Below are positions 1 through 8,205 of a DNA stretch of 41,025 nucleotides, piece after piece (position 1 is the stretch's first letter; each line of letters opens with the position of its first letter). The position numbers were made by a program, and so were the translations under genes. The DNA is from Ancalomicrobiaceae bacterium. GTDB lineage: Bacteria; Pseudomonadota; Alphaproteobacteria; Rhizobiales; Ancalomicrobiaceae. The notes beneath the pieces are model-generated. The model was not told where the DNA came from. It saw only the letters and a list, made by a program, of their open reading frames with translations, and did no database searches. The stretch is from assembly GCA_031291575.1 (NCBI GenBank), contig JARLIT010000166.1:1-41025 (forward strand), given 5' to 3'.

Positions 1-1
1 C

Positions 2-301
2 GAAGCGCTGATGCGGGGGCTCGTCCGGCTCCGGGTGAAGCCCTATTACCTGCATCATCTCGATCTTGCCGCCGGCACCTCGCACTTCCGTGTGTCGATC
101 GCGCGCGGGCAGCAACTGGTGGCGTCCTTGCGCGGCCGCGTCTCCGGCATCTGCCAGCCGGCCTATGTTCTCGATATCCCTGGCGGCTACGGCAAAGCGC
201 CGATCGGGCCAACCTACCTGACGCGGCAGGGCGATGGCGCCTACCGGGTGCGCGATTGGCAGGACGTCGAGCACGACTACGTCGATCTGGCGCGGGAGTG
301 A
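2..301 (+). CDS. Lysine 2,3-aminomutase-like radical SAM protein (KamA/EpmB type), 3' end only
   Basis: This is the C-terminal end of a gene that begins before the window; the frame is open from base 2 to the TGA at 299-301. The visible peptide carries the conserved C-terminal block of the KamA/EpmB family: VKPYYLHHLD, then a GTSHFRV segment, then an SGICQPAYVLDIPGG segment followed by KAPIGPTYL. The PGGYGK form is closer to KamA than to E. coli EpmB. The radical SAM CxxxCxxC cluster would lie upstream and cannot be seen. In many Proteobacteria lacking lysine fermentation, this family lysylates elongation factor P together with EpmA; that role is inferred, since no efp or epmA gene is in view. 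The start codon and total length are unknown. Confidence 0.85.
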   Translation, partial: EALMRGLVRLRVKPYYLHHLDLAAGTSHFRVSIARGQQLVASLRGRVSGICQPAYVLDIPGGYGKAPIGPTYLTRQGDGAYRVRDWQDVEHDYVDLARE

Positions 302-399
302 CGCCGCTGGCCTGAGGCTCGAGGCATTCGTCGCTCGCCCCCCCACAAGCGCTCTTCCTCCCGGCCGAAAGCCGGGACGGCCCGGCCGCTCGCTTGGGC

Positions 400-632
400 T
401 CGTGGCGTTCGCGGCTCAAATCGCTCCACAGGAGCAATTTGCCAGCAGCTTCGCTGCCGTCGCCCCGTCGCCCCGGCGCCTCGCCCAAGCTCGGCGCGTT
501 CGCGGCTCGAAACGCTCCACAGGAGCGATTTGCCGGCAGCTTCGCTGCCGTCGCCCCGGCGCCTCGCCCGAGCTCGGCGCGTTCGCGGCTCGAAACGCTC
601 CACAGGAGCGTTTCGACGGCCTTCGGCCGTCG
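400..632. repeat. Three tandem copies of an 83-91 bp hairpin-rich intergenic repeat
   Basis: This fills the gap of about 335 bases between the KamA-like gene and opgH. A unit beginning GTTCGCGGCTC recurs at 407, 498 and 581, so the period is 91 then 83 bases. Each unit holds the hairpin GCTCC-ACA-GGAGC. The first two also hold GCAGC-TTC-GCTGC and a GTCGCCCC tail, while the third ends in a different 8-bp stem at 614-632 with a TTC loop. The copies differ by a few substitutions and an insertion. It resembles clustered repetitive extragenic palindromes. Minus-strand transcripts from opgH would run into it, but no T-tract follows the last stem. Confidence 0.8.
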
Positions 633-636
633 CCGC

Positions 637-2838
637 TCACCCCGCCCGCTTCGGTTCGGAGTCGTTGGCCGCCTGAACGATTGCGCGCACGTCCGGGGTG
701 TCCTTCAGCCGCGCCAGCGACGCAATCAGCTTCGGCTGGGAGAGCACGGCCATGCGCTCCTTCGGTGACAGCCACGTCAGGGCCTCCTCGAGCGTCACCG
801 CCTCCTCGAGCTTGGCCGCCGCCATCACCGGCTCGAAATCCGGCTTGCCGCGCGGCCTGAGGGGCGGCGGCAGCACCAGCCGCTCGTGCAGTTCCCTGAG
901 CCGCCGGTCGGCGACGATGGCCGACAGGCCGTCCTCGATCTCCGGCAGTTCCACCAGGGCGACTTCTTGGCGGCGGGCGGTATCGGTCAGGATGGCGGGC
1001 GGATCGATCTCTTCGGGGATATTGAGAAGATGCATCCGGCGGAAGGCCTGCCCGGCGATCGCCGAGGCGCTCGCCCAGGAAATGCCGATGGCCGCGACCA
1101 GCCCCAAGACGGTCGGCGCCATCCAGGCGAGGATCGCCGGCGAGATCACATAGGCGGCGAGCGCCATGATGATGCCGATCAGCGTGTGCTGCCAGTGCTG
1201 ACGCACGACCTCGCGGAACGGGATGCCGCCATCGTCGCGGCGCTGCGTCTTCCAGCCGGAATCGCGCCCCGACAGGATCTCGATGACGTGCCGGCTCTGG
1301 ATCAGCATCATCACCGGCGCTACGATCGCCGACAACAGCGTCTCCACCAGCATGCTTGCCACAATCGACAGCGCGCCGCCGGACTCGGCGCGGACGCGCT
1401 TGTCGAGGATCGATTCGATGGTGCCGAGCACCTTGGGCAACAGCAGAACGCCCATGGTGATGAGGAACAGCTGCAACGCGCGTTCCGAATCGAACCGCGG
1501 CCAGGCGGGAAACAGCGAGAAATCGTTGGTGAAATATTCCGGCCGGATGAAGCGGGCCTGCAGGGCGAGGGCGAGGCCGGTCAACAACAGCGCCAACCAG
1601 ATCGGCGAGGCGAGATAGCTCATGATGCCGGTGGCAAAATGGATGCGGCTCGGCCAGGCGAGGCCGCTGGAGAACATCACCGGGATATGTTGCAGGTTGC
1701 CCTGTGCCCAGCGTCGGTCGCGCGCGGCGACGTCGAGGAGCGACGGGGGACTTTCTTCGTAGGAGCCGGCGAGCCAAGGCAGCATGTAGACGCCCCAGCC
1801 GCCGCGGCGGATGAGCGCCGCCTCGACAAAATCGTGGCTCATGATATGGCCGCCGAACGGCTTCGGCCCGCGCAACTCCGGTAGCCCGCAGCATTCCGCG
1901 AAGGCGCGGGTGCGGATGATGGCGTTGTGGCCCCAGTAGTTGCCGTCGCGGCCGTGCCAGACGGCCAGACCGCGGGCGATCACCGGTCCGTAGATGCGTC
2001 CGGCAAACTGCTGCAGACGAGCGAACAGCGTGTTGCGGTTCACAATCACCGGCAGCGTCTGGATGATGCCGGCCTGGGGGTCGTCCTCCATCAGCTGGGC
2101 GAGCATAGTGAGCGTCTCGCCCGACATGATACTGTCGGCGTCCAGGATGAGCATATGCTCATAGCGGCCGCCCCAGCGGGTGACGAAGTCGCCGACGTTG
2201 CCGGCCTTGCGCGCCGTATTCTTGTAGCGGCGGCGGTACCAGACGGCGAGCCGGCCGGCGAGGCGATGCCTGAGCCGCTCGAACGCAACCTCCTCCTCGA
2301 TCCACACGGTCGAATCGGTCGTGTCGGAGATGATGAAGAGTTCGAAGTTCGCTCCCGCGTTCATGCCGACGATCGCCTCGGCCATGGCTTCGAGCGCACC
2401 GAAGGTCCTCGCCGGGCTCTCGTTGTAGACGGGCATGACGAGTGCGGTGCGGCTCTTCAACGGCCGCGGCACGGGACGGGGGGACGACAGAAAGCCGGCG
2501 ATGAAGCCGGCGATGCCGCTCATGGCGGAAAAGGCGATCCACGAATAGGTGACGGCGAACAGGATCAACAGCGGCCACTTCAAGCCGACGATGCCGCCCG
2601 CTTGCACCACCTGCACCATCTCGTTGATGCCGAACGCCGATAGGAGGATGGCGCCGGCGAACACGAGCAGGCGCGAGACGCCGCACCGCCGGCCGGGCTT
2701 GCGGTCGACGCTCGATGGGCGCGGACCATTCCAGTTCCTGAGCGACTGCACAGGCATCTCGAGCCGGCTCTCGTGCGGAACGGCCGGCCACAGGCTCAGG
2801 TCAGGGGGCGAATTGGGCGTATTCGGAGTGCCGTCCAT
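637..2838 (-). CDS. opgH: Glucans biosynthesis glucosyltransferase H
   Basis: This inner-membrane family 2 glycosyltransferase polymerises the glucose backbone of osmoregulated periplasmic glucans from UDP-glucose. Visible features are an N-terminal MPVQSL segment, paired membrane helices, a GT2 domain with a DADSIMSG acidic motif, an MSHDF motif, the RDRRWAQGN motif of processive synthases, and further C-terminal helices. I place the start at the ATG at 2838, giving 733 residues. A TTG at 2907 would add 23 residues and overlap opgG. The C-terminus is rich in Leu, Glu and Lys and ends in KRAG. It lies 41 bp downstream of opgG on the same strand, the usual opgGH arrangement, so the two are probably cotranscribed. 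Confidence 0.94.
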   Translation of the reverse strand: MDGTPNTPNSPPDLSLWPAVPHESRLEMPVQSLRNWNGPRPSSVDRKPGRRCGVSRLLVFAGAILLSAFGINEMVQVVQAGGIVGLKWPLLILFAVTYSWIAFSAMSGIAGFIAGFLSSPRPVPRPLKSRTALVMPVYNESPARTFGALEAMAEAIVGMNAGANFELFIISDTTDSTVWIEEEVAFERLRHRLAGRLAVWYRRRYKNTARKAGNVGDFVTRWGGRYEHMLILDADSIMSGETLTMLAQLMEDDPQAGIIQTLPVIVNRNTLFARLQQFAGRIYGPVIARGLAVWHGRDGNYWGHNAIIRTRAFAECCGLPELRGPKPFGGHIMSHDFVEAALIRRGGWGVYMLPWLAGSYEESPPSLLDVAARDRRWAQGNLQHIPVMFSSGLAWPSRIHFATGIMSYLASPIWLALLLTGLALALQARFIRPEYFTNDFSLFPAWPRFDSERALQLFLITMGVLLLPKVLGTIESILDKRVRAESGGALSIVASMLVETLLSAIVAPVMMLIQSRHVIEILSGRDSGWKTQRRDDGGIPFREVVRQHWQHTLIGIIMALAAYVISPAILAWMAPTVLGLVAAIGISWASASAIAGQAFRRMHLLNIPEEIDPPAILTDTARRQEVALVELPEIEDGLSAIVADRRLRELHERLVLPPPLRPRGKPDFEPVMAAAKLEEAVTLEEALTWLSPKERMAVLSQPKLIASLARLKDTPDVRAIVQAANDSEPKRAG

Positions 2839-2879
2839 GGGCGGGGTCGTCCGTGGTGTTGTTGAACCGGTCGTTTGGA

Positions 2880-4421
2880 TCACCCGGCCGTCCAGCGGTA
2901 CAGCCAAGTTTCGCTGAGACGTTTGGTGCCGTCAGTCAGAATTGCGCGCAATTCGGACAATGTCGTGTTTTTCGTGTCGAGTTCGAAACTAACGCGGAAT
3001 CCTTGGGCGATCGGGTTGGCTTTGACGACCACCGACTGGATCTTGCCAGCCGATGCCGAGACCTCCGCCTTCGGCTCGACCCCGGGCGGGAAGGTGCCGG
3101 AGAAGTCGATGACGACCTTGCGGAACGTCGCCTGACTGCCCTGGCCGATGGCGGTGTTGGCGGCGAGCGCCAGATCCGAGGCGATCGGACGCCCGGCGCC
3201 CCAATGCATCCGGTAAGAGGCGGAGAAGTCCTGGCCGGCGGGAAGCTTGGCCTGCGGACGCCAGTTGCACAGGATGTTGTCGTGGATTTCGCTGTCGGAG
3301 GGGATCTCGATCAGCTCGATGGCGCCCTGGCCCCAGTCGCCGATCGGTTCGACCCAGCAGCTGGGCTTCAGATCGTAGCGGGCATCGAGATCTGAGAAGT
3401 CGTCGAAATCGCGATGCCGCTGGACGAGGCCGAAGCCGCGCGGGTTCTGGTCGACGAAGGCCGAAATCTGCAACGTTTTCGGATTGGCGAGCGGCCGCCA
3501 GATCGTCTCGCCGCCGCCCGTTCTGACCGACAATCCGTCCGAACCGTGCACGGCCGGGCGGAAGTCGTCGAAGTGGGCGCGGCTCGTCGCGTCATAGAGG
3601 AACATCGAGGTGAGTGCCCCGAGGCCGACGTGGGTGATGTCCTCGCGCGGGAACAGGTTCAATTCCACGTCGATGGTGGTGAACGTGTCCGGCCTCATGG
3701 TGAAGCGGTAGACGCCGGTGGTGGAGCGGCTGTTCAGGAGCGCATGCACGACGACCGAAGAGGCGTTCGGCTCCGGCGTCTCGATCCAGAAGCGCTCGAA
3801 TGTCGGGAACTCTTCGCCGCCGGCCTCGCCAACATTGATCGCCAGACCGCGGGCGGAGAGGCCGTACATTTGCCCCTGGGCGATGGCGCGGAAGAACGTC
3901 GCGCCCTGGAAGGAGACGAACTCGCTCCACTTGTCGGGCGTCGCGCCAGGGCGGCGCAGCTTGAAGCCGGAGAAGCCGAGATCCTGCTTGTCGTCCGGCG
4001 GCTTGACCGTCTGGCCGTAATCGTACAGATCGCGCGAGAAGCCGATCTTGCGCGCCTTGCCGTCCGCGACCAGATAGATCTCGGCCATCTGGCGATAGAT
4101 GAAGCCGGTCGGCAGCAGGCTCGCCTGGAAGCCGCGGTTCTCGTTCGCCCACAGGAACTTGTCGTGGCGGTAGCGGATCTCGCGATACTGCTCAAACGGC
4201 AGATTGGCGAATCGTTCGGCCACCTGCGGTGGCTCGACATAGGCCGCGGCGGCGAGCTTTCTGGCTTCATCGAGCAGCAGAGCGCGGGAGAACGGCTGCG
4301 GTTGGCCGAGTAGGCCTTCGATCGAGGTCGCCGCGGCTTGTGCGGCGGACAGGTCGCCGAGCGAGGCCGCGAGGGCACCCGCGACACCGGCGGAGGACAA
4401 GAGAAACTCGCGGCGATTCAT
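2880..4421 (-). CDS. opgG: Periplasmic glucan biosynthesis protein, OpgG/OpgD family, with Tat signal
   Basis: This periplasmic beta-sandwich protein of the MdoG family (about 510 residues) is needed for making or branching osmoregulated periplasmic glucans. I choose the ATG at 4421 because it gives MNRREFLLSSAGVAGALAAS, a clear twin-arginine signal (RREFL) ending near AQAAA; a frame extension to 4451 only adds an unlikely leader. Family blocks follow: a PQPFSRALLLDEAR stretch, RYRHDKFLW, and a C-terminal half with CNWRPQAKLPAGQDFSASYRM-type sequence. In E. coli, OpgD uses Tat and OpgG uses Sec, so the export signal is OpgD-like while the position before opgH is OpgG-like. The name is therefore the operon role, not a firm subfamily call. 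Confidence 0.92.
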   Translation of the reverse strand: MNRREFLLSSAGVAGALAASLGDLSAAQAAATSIEGLLGQPQPFSRALLLDEARKLAAAAYVEPPQVAERFANLPFEQYREIRYRHDKFLWANENRGFQASLLPTGFIYRQMAEIYLVADGKARKIGFSRDLYDYGQTVKPPDDKQDLGFSGFKLRRPGATPDKWSEFVSFQGATFFRAIAQGQMYGLSARGLAINVGEAGGEEFPTFERFWIETPEPNASSVVVHALLNSRSTTGVYRFTMRPDTFTTIDVELNLFPREDITHVGLGALTSMFLYDATSRAHFDDFRPAVHGSDGLSVRTGGGETIWRPLANPKTLQISAFVDQNPRGFGLVQRHRDFDDFSDLDARYDLKPSCWVEPIGDWGQGAIELIEIPSDSEIHDNILCNWRPQAKLPAGQDFSASYRMHWGAGRPIASDLALAANTAIGQGSQATFRKVVIDFSGTFPPGVEPKAEVSASAGKIQSVVVKANPIAQGFRVSFELDTKNTTLSELRAILTDGTKRLSETWLYRWTAG

Positions 4422-5020
4422 GCAACTACAGTCCAGGCCAGACGCTTCCAACAGGGCATAGACGCGGCGAGCAGAGCCGCAATTATGCCCTAACAGCTTG
4501 ACTTATCACATATTCGTAACCGAGAAGTCTGCGACCTCTCGGAACCGTCGCTTCCTGCCACCCGCACCCCGACGCGACATGGCTCCAAAGGAGCGAGGGG
4601 CCACGATGGGAAGCGATCAGGCATAACAGTCTCGGCCGTGCCGGACTTTGATTTCGACGGCAGCCGACCCGCTTTTGGCGGGCGCCAATCGCCTTCCTCG
4701 TCATCCACGCAACAACCGTCGATTCGTTCCACTTCGGACCTTCGCCGTTCCGGCCTGAACGCCGGTTCGAACGGGTGACGAGCGGGACTCGCGCGCCAAT
4801 CACGCCACTCAGGCGGCTCGGGCGCTGACCCGGCCGCGCGATCAGGCTTATCGTTCGAGCGGTGATGTTGCGCAGCAGCGTGACTTTATCCGAAGTCGTC
4901 CGGCCATTCAAAAGATCACTCACCGTTTCTCGGAACTTTGGGAAAAAACATTCACGTAAGTCGCGCCCCTGGGCTTTGCCGGCCAACCACCGGCAGCGAG
5001 CGGACGAACTACAGAAAAGA
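4422..5020. other. Gene-free stretch upstream of opgG
   Basis: About 600 bases lie between the opgG start and the terminator of the next minus-strand gene. Open frames exist on both strands but lack a good ribosome site and recognisable motifs, and their composition (Arg, Ser and Cys rich) looks like noise. The opgG promoter must lie here. A CATAAT hexamer on the minus strand around 4485-4495 is the best -10 I can find, with no good -35 partner. Confidence 0.4.
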
Positions 5021-5048
5021 AGGGCGCATTCCGGGAGGAACGCGCCCT
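5021..5048 (-). terminator. Rho-independent terminator of the small exported protein gene
   Basis: A perfect 7-bp stem, AGGGCGC (5021-5027) with GCGCCCT (5042-5048), is separated by a 14-base loop. Read on the minus strand it is followed by TCTTTTCTGT. It lies about 100 bases past the stop of the gene ending at 5145, so it fits that transcript. Confidence 0.65.
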
Positions 5049-5144
5049 AGGTGGTGGCTGGATGGCTTGCCACGATCAGGAGAGGGAAAACGCGGGAAAA
5101 CTGAGGGGATCCGCGCGGTCGGATGCTAGCCGGCCGCGGTGTCG

Positions 5145-5465
5145 TCACGGCGCCAGAGGATCTTTTGCCGGCAACCGCACCAGGGTCGACATCTGGTGCG
5201 CCTCGTCGCGCTCCTCGATGGTGACGGTTCCGGCGCCGGTCGGGGTCTCGGCCAGGGTGGTGCGGCACGTGGCGCTCGCCTGCGTATTGCAGGCGGCGAC
5301 GAGGCGGAAGGCGTCGTCGATGCGGCCGTCGGCGATGCGGTCGCCGCGCTGGCCGAGGGAGAAATCGGTGACCGCGGAGCGACCGGCTTCGGCGTCGGAA
5401 AAGACGATCGGCATGGCGAGGAGCAAGCCAACGATGAGAGCGGTCAGAGTGGTGAGCTTGAGCAT
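5145..5465 (-). CDS. Small exported protein of unknown function
   Basis: This 106-residue protein starts with a Sec signal peptide (MLKLTTLTALIVGLLLAMPIV, cleavage near DAEAG). The mature part is short and polar and has two cysteines (CNTQASATC) that could form a disulfide in the periplasm. The ATG at 5465 follows an excellent GGGAGG ribosome site, and a terminator sits downstream at 5021-5048, so it appears to be a single-gene transcript. I do not recognise the family. Secretion is supported by the sequence; function is not. Confidence 0.7.
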   Translation of the reverse strand: MLKLTTLTALIVGLLLAMPIVFSDAEAGRSAVTDFSLGQRGDRIADGRIDDAFRLVAACNTQASATCRTTLAETPTGAGTVTIEERDEAHQMSTLVRLPAKDPLAP

Positions 5466-5659
5466 GGCTGCCTCCCGGCAGGGTCCATTCGGTGAATTCC
5501 GTTCGGCGATGATGCGACATTAGTGCCCGGGGGCTGAACGCATCCGGAGTGCGCCGTTCAGAAACCGTTCAAGCTTGCGGCGATTTTGCGATTCGTGGCG
5601 GCAGGCTCGGGCAGCGCGCCGCACTTGCGGCCCCCCGCGTCAACCGGTACACCTCGCGT

Positions 5660-6157
5660 ATGGCTCGCATCGCGTTTTACCCCGGCTCCTTCGACCCCGT
5701 CACCAACGGCCACATCGACGTCCTGGCCCAGGCCCTCGACGTCGCCGACACCGTCGTTGTGGCAATCGGCGTGCATCCGGCGAAAAAGCCGATGTTTTCG
5801 TTCCAGGAACGGGTCGAGATGATCGAGGAGGCGGCTGCGCGCATGCGTCTGCACGGCGGGCGGCTGTCGGTGGTTGCCTTCGATACGCTCCTCGTCGACG
5901 CAGCGCGCACGGCTGGAGCTTCGCTCATCATCCGAGGGCTGCGCGACGGCACGGATCTCGACTACGAAATGCAGATGGCCGGCATGAACAGCGCCATGGC
6001 GCCGGAGATTCGCACGGTGTTCCTGCCGGCATCTTCGGGTGTGCGTCACATCACTGCCACGCTTGTCAGGCAGATCGCGCAGATGGGCGGCGACGTCTCG
6101 GCCTTCGTTCCGGCCGAAGTCGCGGCCCGGCTCAGGACCAAGATCGAACGGCCCTGA
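5660..6157 (+). CDS. coaD: Phosphopantetheine adenylyltransferase
   Basis: This enzyme catalyses the fourth step of coenzyme A synthesis, adding AMP from ATP to 4'-phosphopantetheine to give dephospho-CoA. The 165 residues match the family length of about 160. The nucleotidyltransferase motif [14 protein letters not shown] lies at 7-20, with the catalytic His at 18. [16 protein letters not shown] and [16 protein letters not shown] follow, then a C-terminal TATLVRQ variant of the usual ISSTLVR motif. The frame is open back to 5549, but the ATG at 5660 puts the conserved [11 protein letters not shown] at the N-terminus; no strong ribosome site precedes it. The next gene, a cyclophilin, begins 79 bp downstream; coaD beside a peptidyl-prolyl isomerase is common in Hyphomicrobiales. 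Confidence 0.96.
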   Translation: MARIAFYPGSFDPVTNGHIDVLAQALDVADTVVVAIGVHPAKKPMFSFQERVEMIEEAAARMRLHGGRLSVVAFDTLLVDAARTAGASLIIRGLRDGTDLDYEMQMAGMNSAMAPEIRTVFLPASSGVRHITATLVRQIAQMGGDVSAFVPAEVAARLRTKIERP

Positions 6158-6236
6158 CGCCTTTGGCCGGCGCCTGCGCCCGGCTTTGAGCCGGCCCCTG
6201 CGTAACAGTGCCCGCTCATCCTCGGAGGACTAACCC

Positions 6237-6806
6237 GTGATCCGTCGTTCCCTTCTCGGCCTCGCCCTGGGGCTCCTTGCCGCCACCATTTCCGTCCCGG
6301 CTGCCGCCATTGATCTTCCGGCCGGCGTCGACGCCAAGCACGCGATCGTCCTGACGCTGAAGAGCGGGAAGGTCATCATCAAGCTCAGGCCCGATCTGGC
6401 GCCCAAGCACGTCGCACAGATCGAGACGCTGGTGAAGCGCGGCTTCTACGACGGCATCACGTTTCACCGCGTCATCGAGGGTTTCATGGCGCAGACCGGC
6501 GATCCGACTGGGACGGGGGCCGGCGGCTCCGACCTGCCGAACCTCAACGCCGAGTTCAGCAACACGCATTTTGCCCGCGGCGTCGTTGGCATGGCGAGGA
6601 CCCCCGATCCGAACAGCGCCAATTCGCAGTTCTTCATCATGTTCACCGACGTGCCGCAGCTCGACGGCCAGTATACAGTCGTCGGCGAGGTGGTCGCCGG
6701 CATGGACTACGTCGACAAGATCAAGAAGGGAGCGGCCAATCAGGGCGGTCAGGTGGTCGATCCGGACAAGATCGTCAAGCTGCAGATGGCGGCCGACGCG
6801 AAGTGA
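6237..6806 (+). CDS. Exported cyclophilin-type peptidyl-prolyl cis-trans isomerase
   Basis: This periplasmic foldase interconverts cis and trans X-Pro bonds. The start is a GTG at 6237, chosen because GGAGG sits about 8 bases upstream and the product then opens with a signal peptide (MIRRSLLGLALGLLAATISV, cleavage near AAA). The cyclophilin core is complete: FYDGITFHRVI with the catalytic Arg, FMAQTGDPTGTG, GVVGMAR, NSQFFIMF and LDGQYTVVGEV. At 189 residues it is a single-domain enzyme. It follows coaD by 79 bp on the same strand and may be cotranscribed. Confidence 0.94.
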   Translation: MIRRSLLGLALGLLAATISVPAAAIDLPAGVDAKHAIVLTLKSGKVIIKLRPDLAPKHVAQIETLVKRGFYDGITFHRVIEGFMAQTGDPTGTGAGGSDLPNLNAEFSNTHFARGVVGMARTPDPNSANSQFFIMFTDVPQLDGQYTVVGEVVAGMDYVDKIKKGAANQGGQVVDPDKIVKLQMAADAK

Positions 6807-6865
6807 GGCGCAGGGGCTCGGCTTCCGGTCGCGCTCATCCGATTTCAAAATAGCAAGCTCGGTTT

Positions 6866-7012
6866 ACCCCTCTCCCGGCCTTCGGCCACTCTCCCCCACA
6901 AGTGGGGAGGGGATTGGGGAACCAGCTGCACTTTCCATCCTCGCCGAATTCGCGGTTCCTTCGCCTTCCCCCCTTGTGGGGGGAGGTGCCCGAAGGGCGG
7001 ATGAGGGGCGAA
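6866..7012. repeat. Pair of inverted intergenic palindromic elements (RIME-like)
   Basis: This sits between the 3' ends of the cyclophilin gene and the ABC ATPase gene. The left half (6866-6913) has GGCC-TTC-GGCC and then CTCCCCCAC-AA-GTGGGGAG. The right half (6958-7012) carries the same modules in opposite orientation: CCCCCC-TTGT-GGGGGG (6968-6983), then GCCCGAAGGGC and GGATGAGGGG. Such paired palindromes with CCCCTC/GAGGGG ends are typical of mosaic elements scattered in rhizobial genomes. The folded RNA could also stop both convergent transcripts. Confidence 0.65.
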
Positions 7013-7042
7013 AACACCATTAATGTAATCGGGCGCGATTGT

Positions 7043-8158
7043 TCACGCCATCTCGTGCCGGCGCGCCGTGGCGGCGCCGGCGGGCGGGTTGGTGCCGGAG
7101 GACTCCAGCACCAGAAGATCCTCACGGCGGAACGTGACCGCCACATGCGTGCCGCGCAACGGCGGCGGCGTGTTCGGATCGTTGAACGTATCGATCGACA
7201 CCGCGTGATCGCCAAAGCGGACGCGGACGCGGACCACCGCGCCGAGGAAGGAAATCTCTTCGGCCGTGCCGACCATCTGGTTGCGATCGGAGCTGTGCGC
7301 CGGACCGATGACGACCGCCTCAGGGCGCAGCGCCACGGTACATTTGGCGCCGACGGGGGCGGTGATGGGGCTGGTGGAGGTAACCTCGTGGCCATCGATG
7401 GAGAGCCGAGACAGGCCGGGATCGACCACGGTGGCTTCCAACAGGTTGAGCGTGCCGACGAAAGAGGCGGCGAATTTCGTCTTCGGCGTGTTGTAGATTT
7501 CGAACGGCGTGCCGATCTGGTCGGCGATACCCTCGTGCATGACGACGATGCGGTCAGAAATCGACAAGGCCTCTTCCTGGTCGTGGGTGACGAAGATCGT
7601 CGTGATGCCCATCTCGCGCTGCAGAGCGCGAATTTCCTCACGCAGCGAGACGCGGATCTTGGCATCGAGCGCCGACAGCGGTTCGTCAAGGAGGAGGATC
7701 TTCGGCCGCACGGCGAGTGCACGGGCGAGCGCCACGCGCTGCTGCTGTCCGCCGGAGAGCTGGTAGGGATAGCGGTCGCCAAGGTGCGGCAACTTGATCA
7801 TCTCCAGCATCTCGGCGACCCGCACCCTGGTCTCCTCGGCCGGAATGCCGGCGAGCTTCAAGCCGAAGCCAACATTCTGTGCAACCGTCATGTTGGGGAA
7901 CAGCGCATAGGCCTGGAACACCATGCCGATCTTGCGTTTGGCAGGCGGCAGATGGGAGATCTCCTGTCCGTCGACCTCGATGGTGCCCGATGAGGCGGTC
8001 TCAAAGCCGGCGATCATCCTGAGGACCGTGGTCTTGCCGCAGCCCGACGGCCCGAGGAACGAGACGAACTCGCCCTTGTCGACGGCCAGATCGAAACTCT
8101 TGACCACCTGGGTCAGGCCGAAGGACTTCTTGATGGACTTCAGTTCCAGATAGGCCAT
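7043..8158 (-). CDS. ABC transporter ATP-binding protein (PotA/FbpC-type)
   Basis: This is the ATPase of a binding-protein-dependent importer. At 371 residues it has the full-length layout of the spermidine/iron/phosphonate group. It shows Walker A GPSGCGKTT (36-44), a Q-loop in VFQAYALFP, the signature LSGGQQQR (134-141), Walker B LLLDEP (155-160), an H-loop in FVTHDQEEAL, and a C-terminal TOBE region from about 280. The ATG at 8158 is chosen because MAYLELKSIKKSFG is the usual family start; the upstream open frame overlaps permease coding sequence. It is last in a minus-strand operon after two permeases and a binding protein. The substrate is not determined by the ATPase; see the binding-protein entry. 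Confidence 0.93.
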   Translation of the reverse strand: MAYLELKSIKKSFGLTQVVKSFDLAVDKGEFVSFLGPSGCGKTTVLRMIAGFETASSGTIEVDGQEISHLPPAKRKIGMVFQAYALFPNMTVAQNVGFGLKLAGIPAEETRVRVAEMLEMIKLPHLGDRYPYQLSGGQQQRVALARALAVRPKILLLDEPLSALDAKIRVSLREEIRALQREMGITTIFVTHDQEEALSISDRIVVMHEGIADQIGTPFEIYNTPKTKFAASFVGTLNLLEATVVDPGLSRLSIDGHEVTSTSPITAPVGAKCTVALRPEAVVIGPAHSSDRNQMVGTAEEISFLGAVVRVRVRFGDHAVSIDTFNDPNTPPPLRGTHVAVTFRREDLLVLESSGTNPPAGAATARRHEMA

Positions 8159-8205
8159 GGCCTCATCCTTCAGGTATCGATCCGGCCAACCGGTCGGCCG
8201 GTCAA

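Noticed and set aside
614-632. 8-bp stem as an opgH terminator
   Set aside because: The stem is followed by AAACG on the minus strand, so there is no T-tract; I kept it only as part of the repeat.
416-1894. 492-codon minus-strand frame overlapping opgH
   Set aside because: It is Arg/Ala/Pro/His-rich and out of frame with the clearly homologous opgH coding sequence.
4934-4965. Possible EcfG-type promoter (GGAAC then CGTA)
   Set aside because: The -10 half is wrong (CGTA rather than CGTT) and no plus-strand gene follows.
4483-4986. 167-codon minus-strand frame upstream of opgG
   Set aside because: No family motif, no good ribosome site, and Arg/Ser/Cys-rich composition unlike its neighbours.
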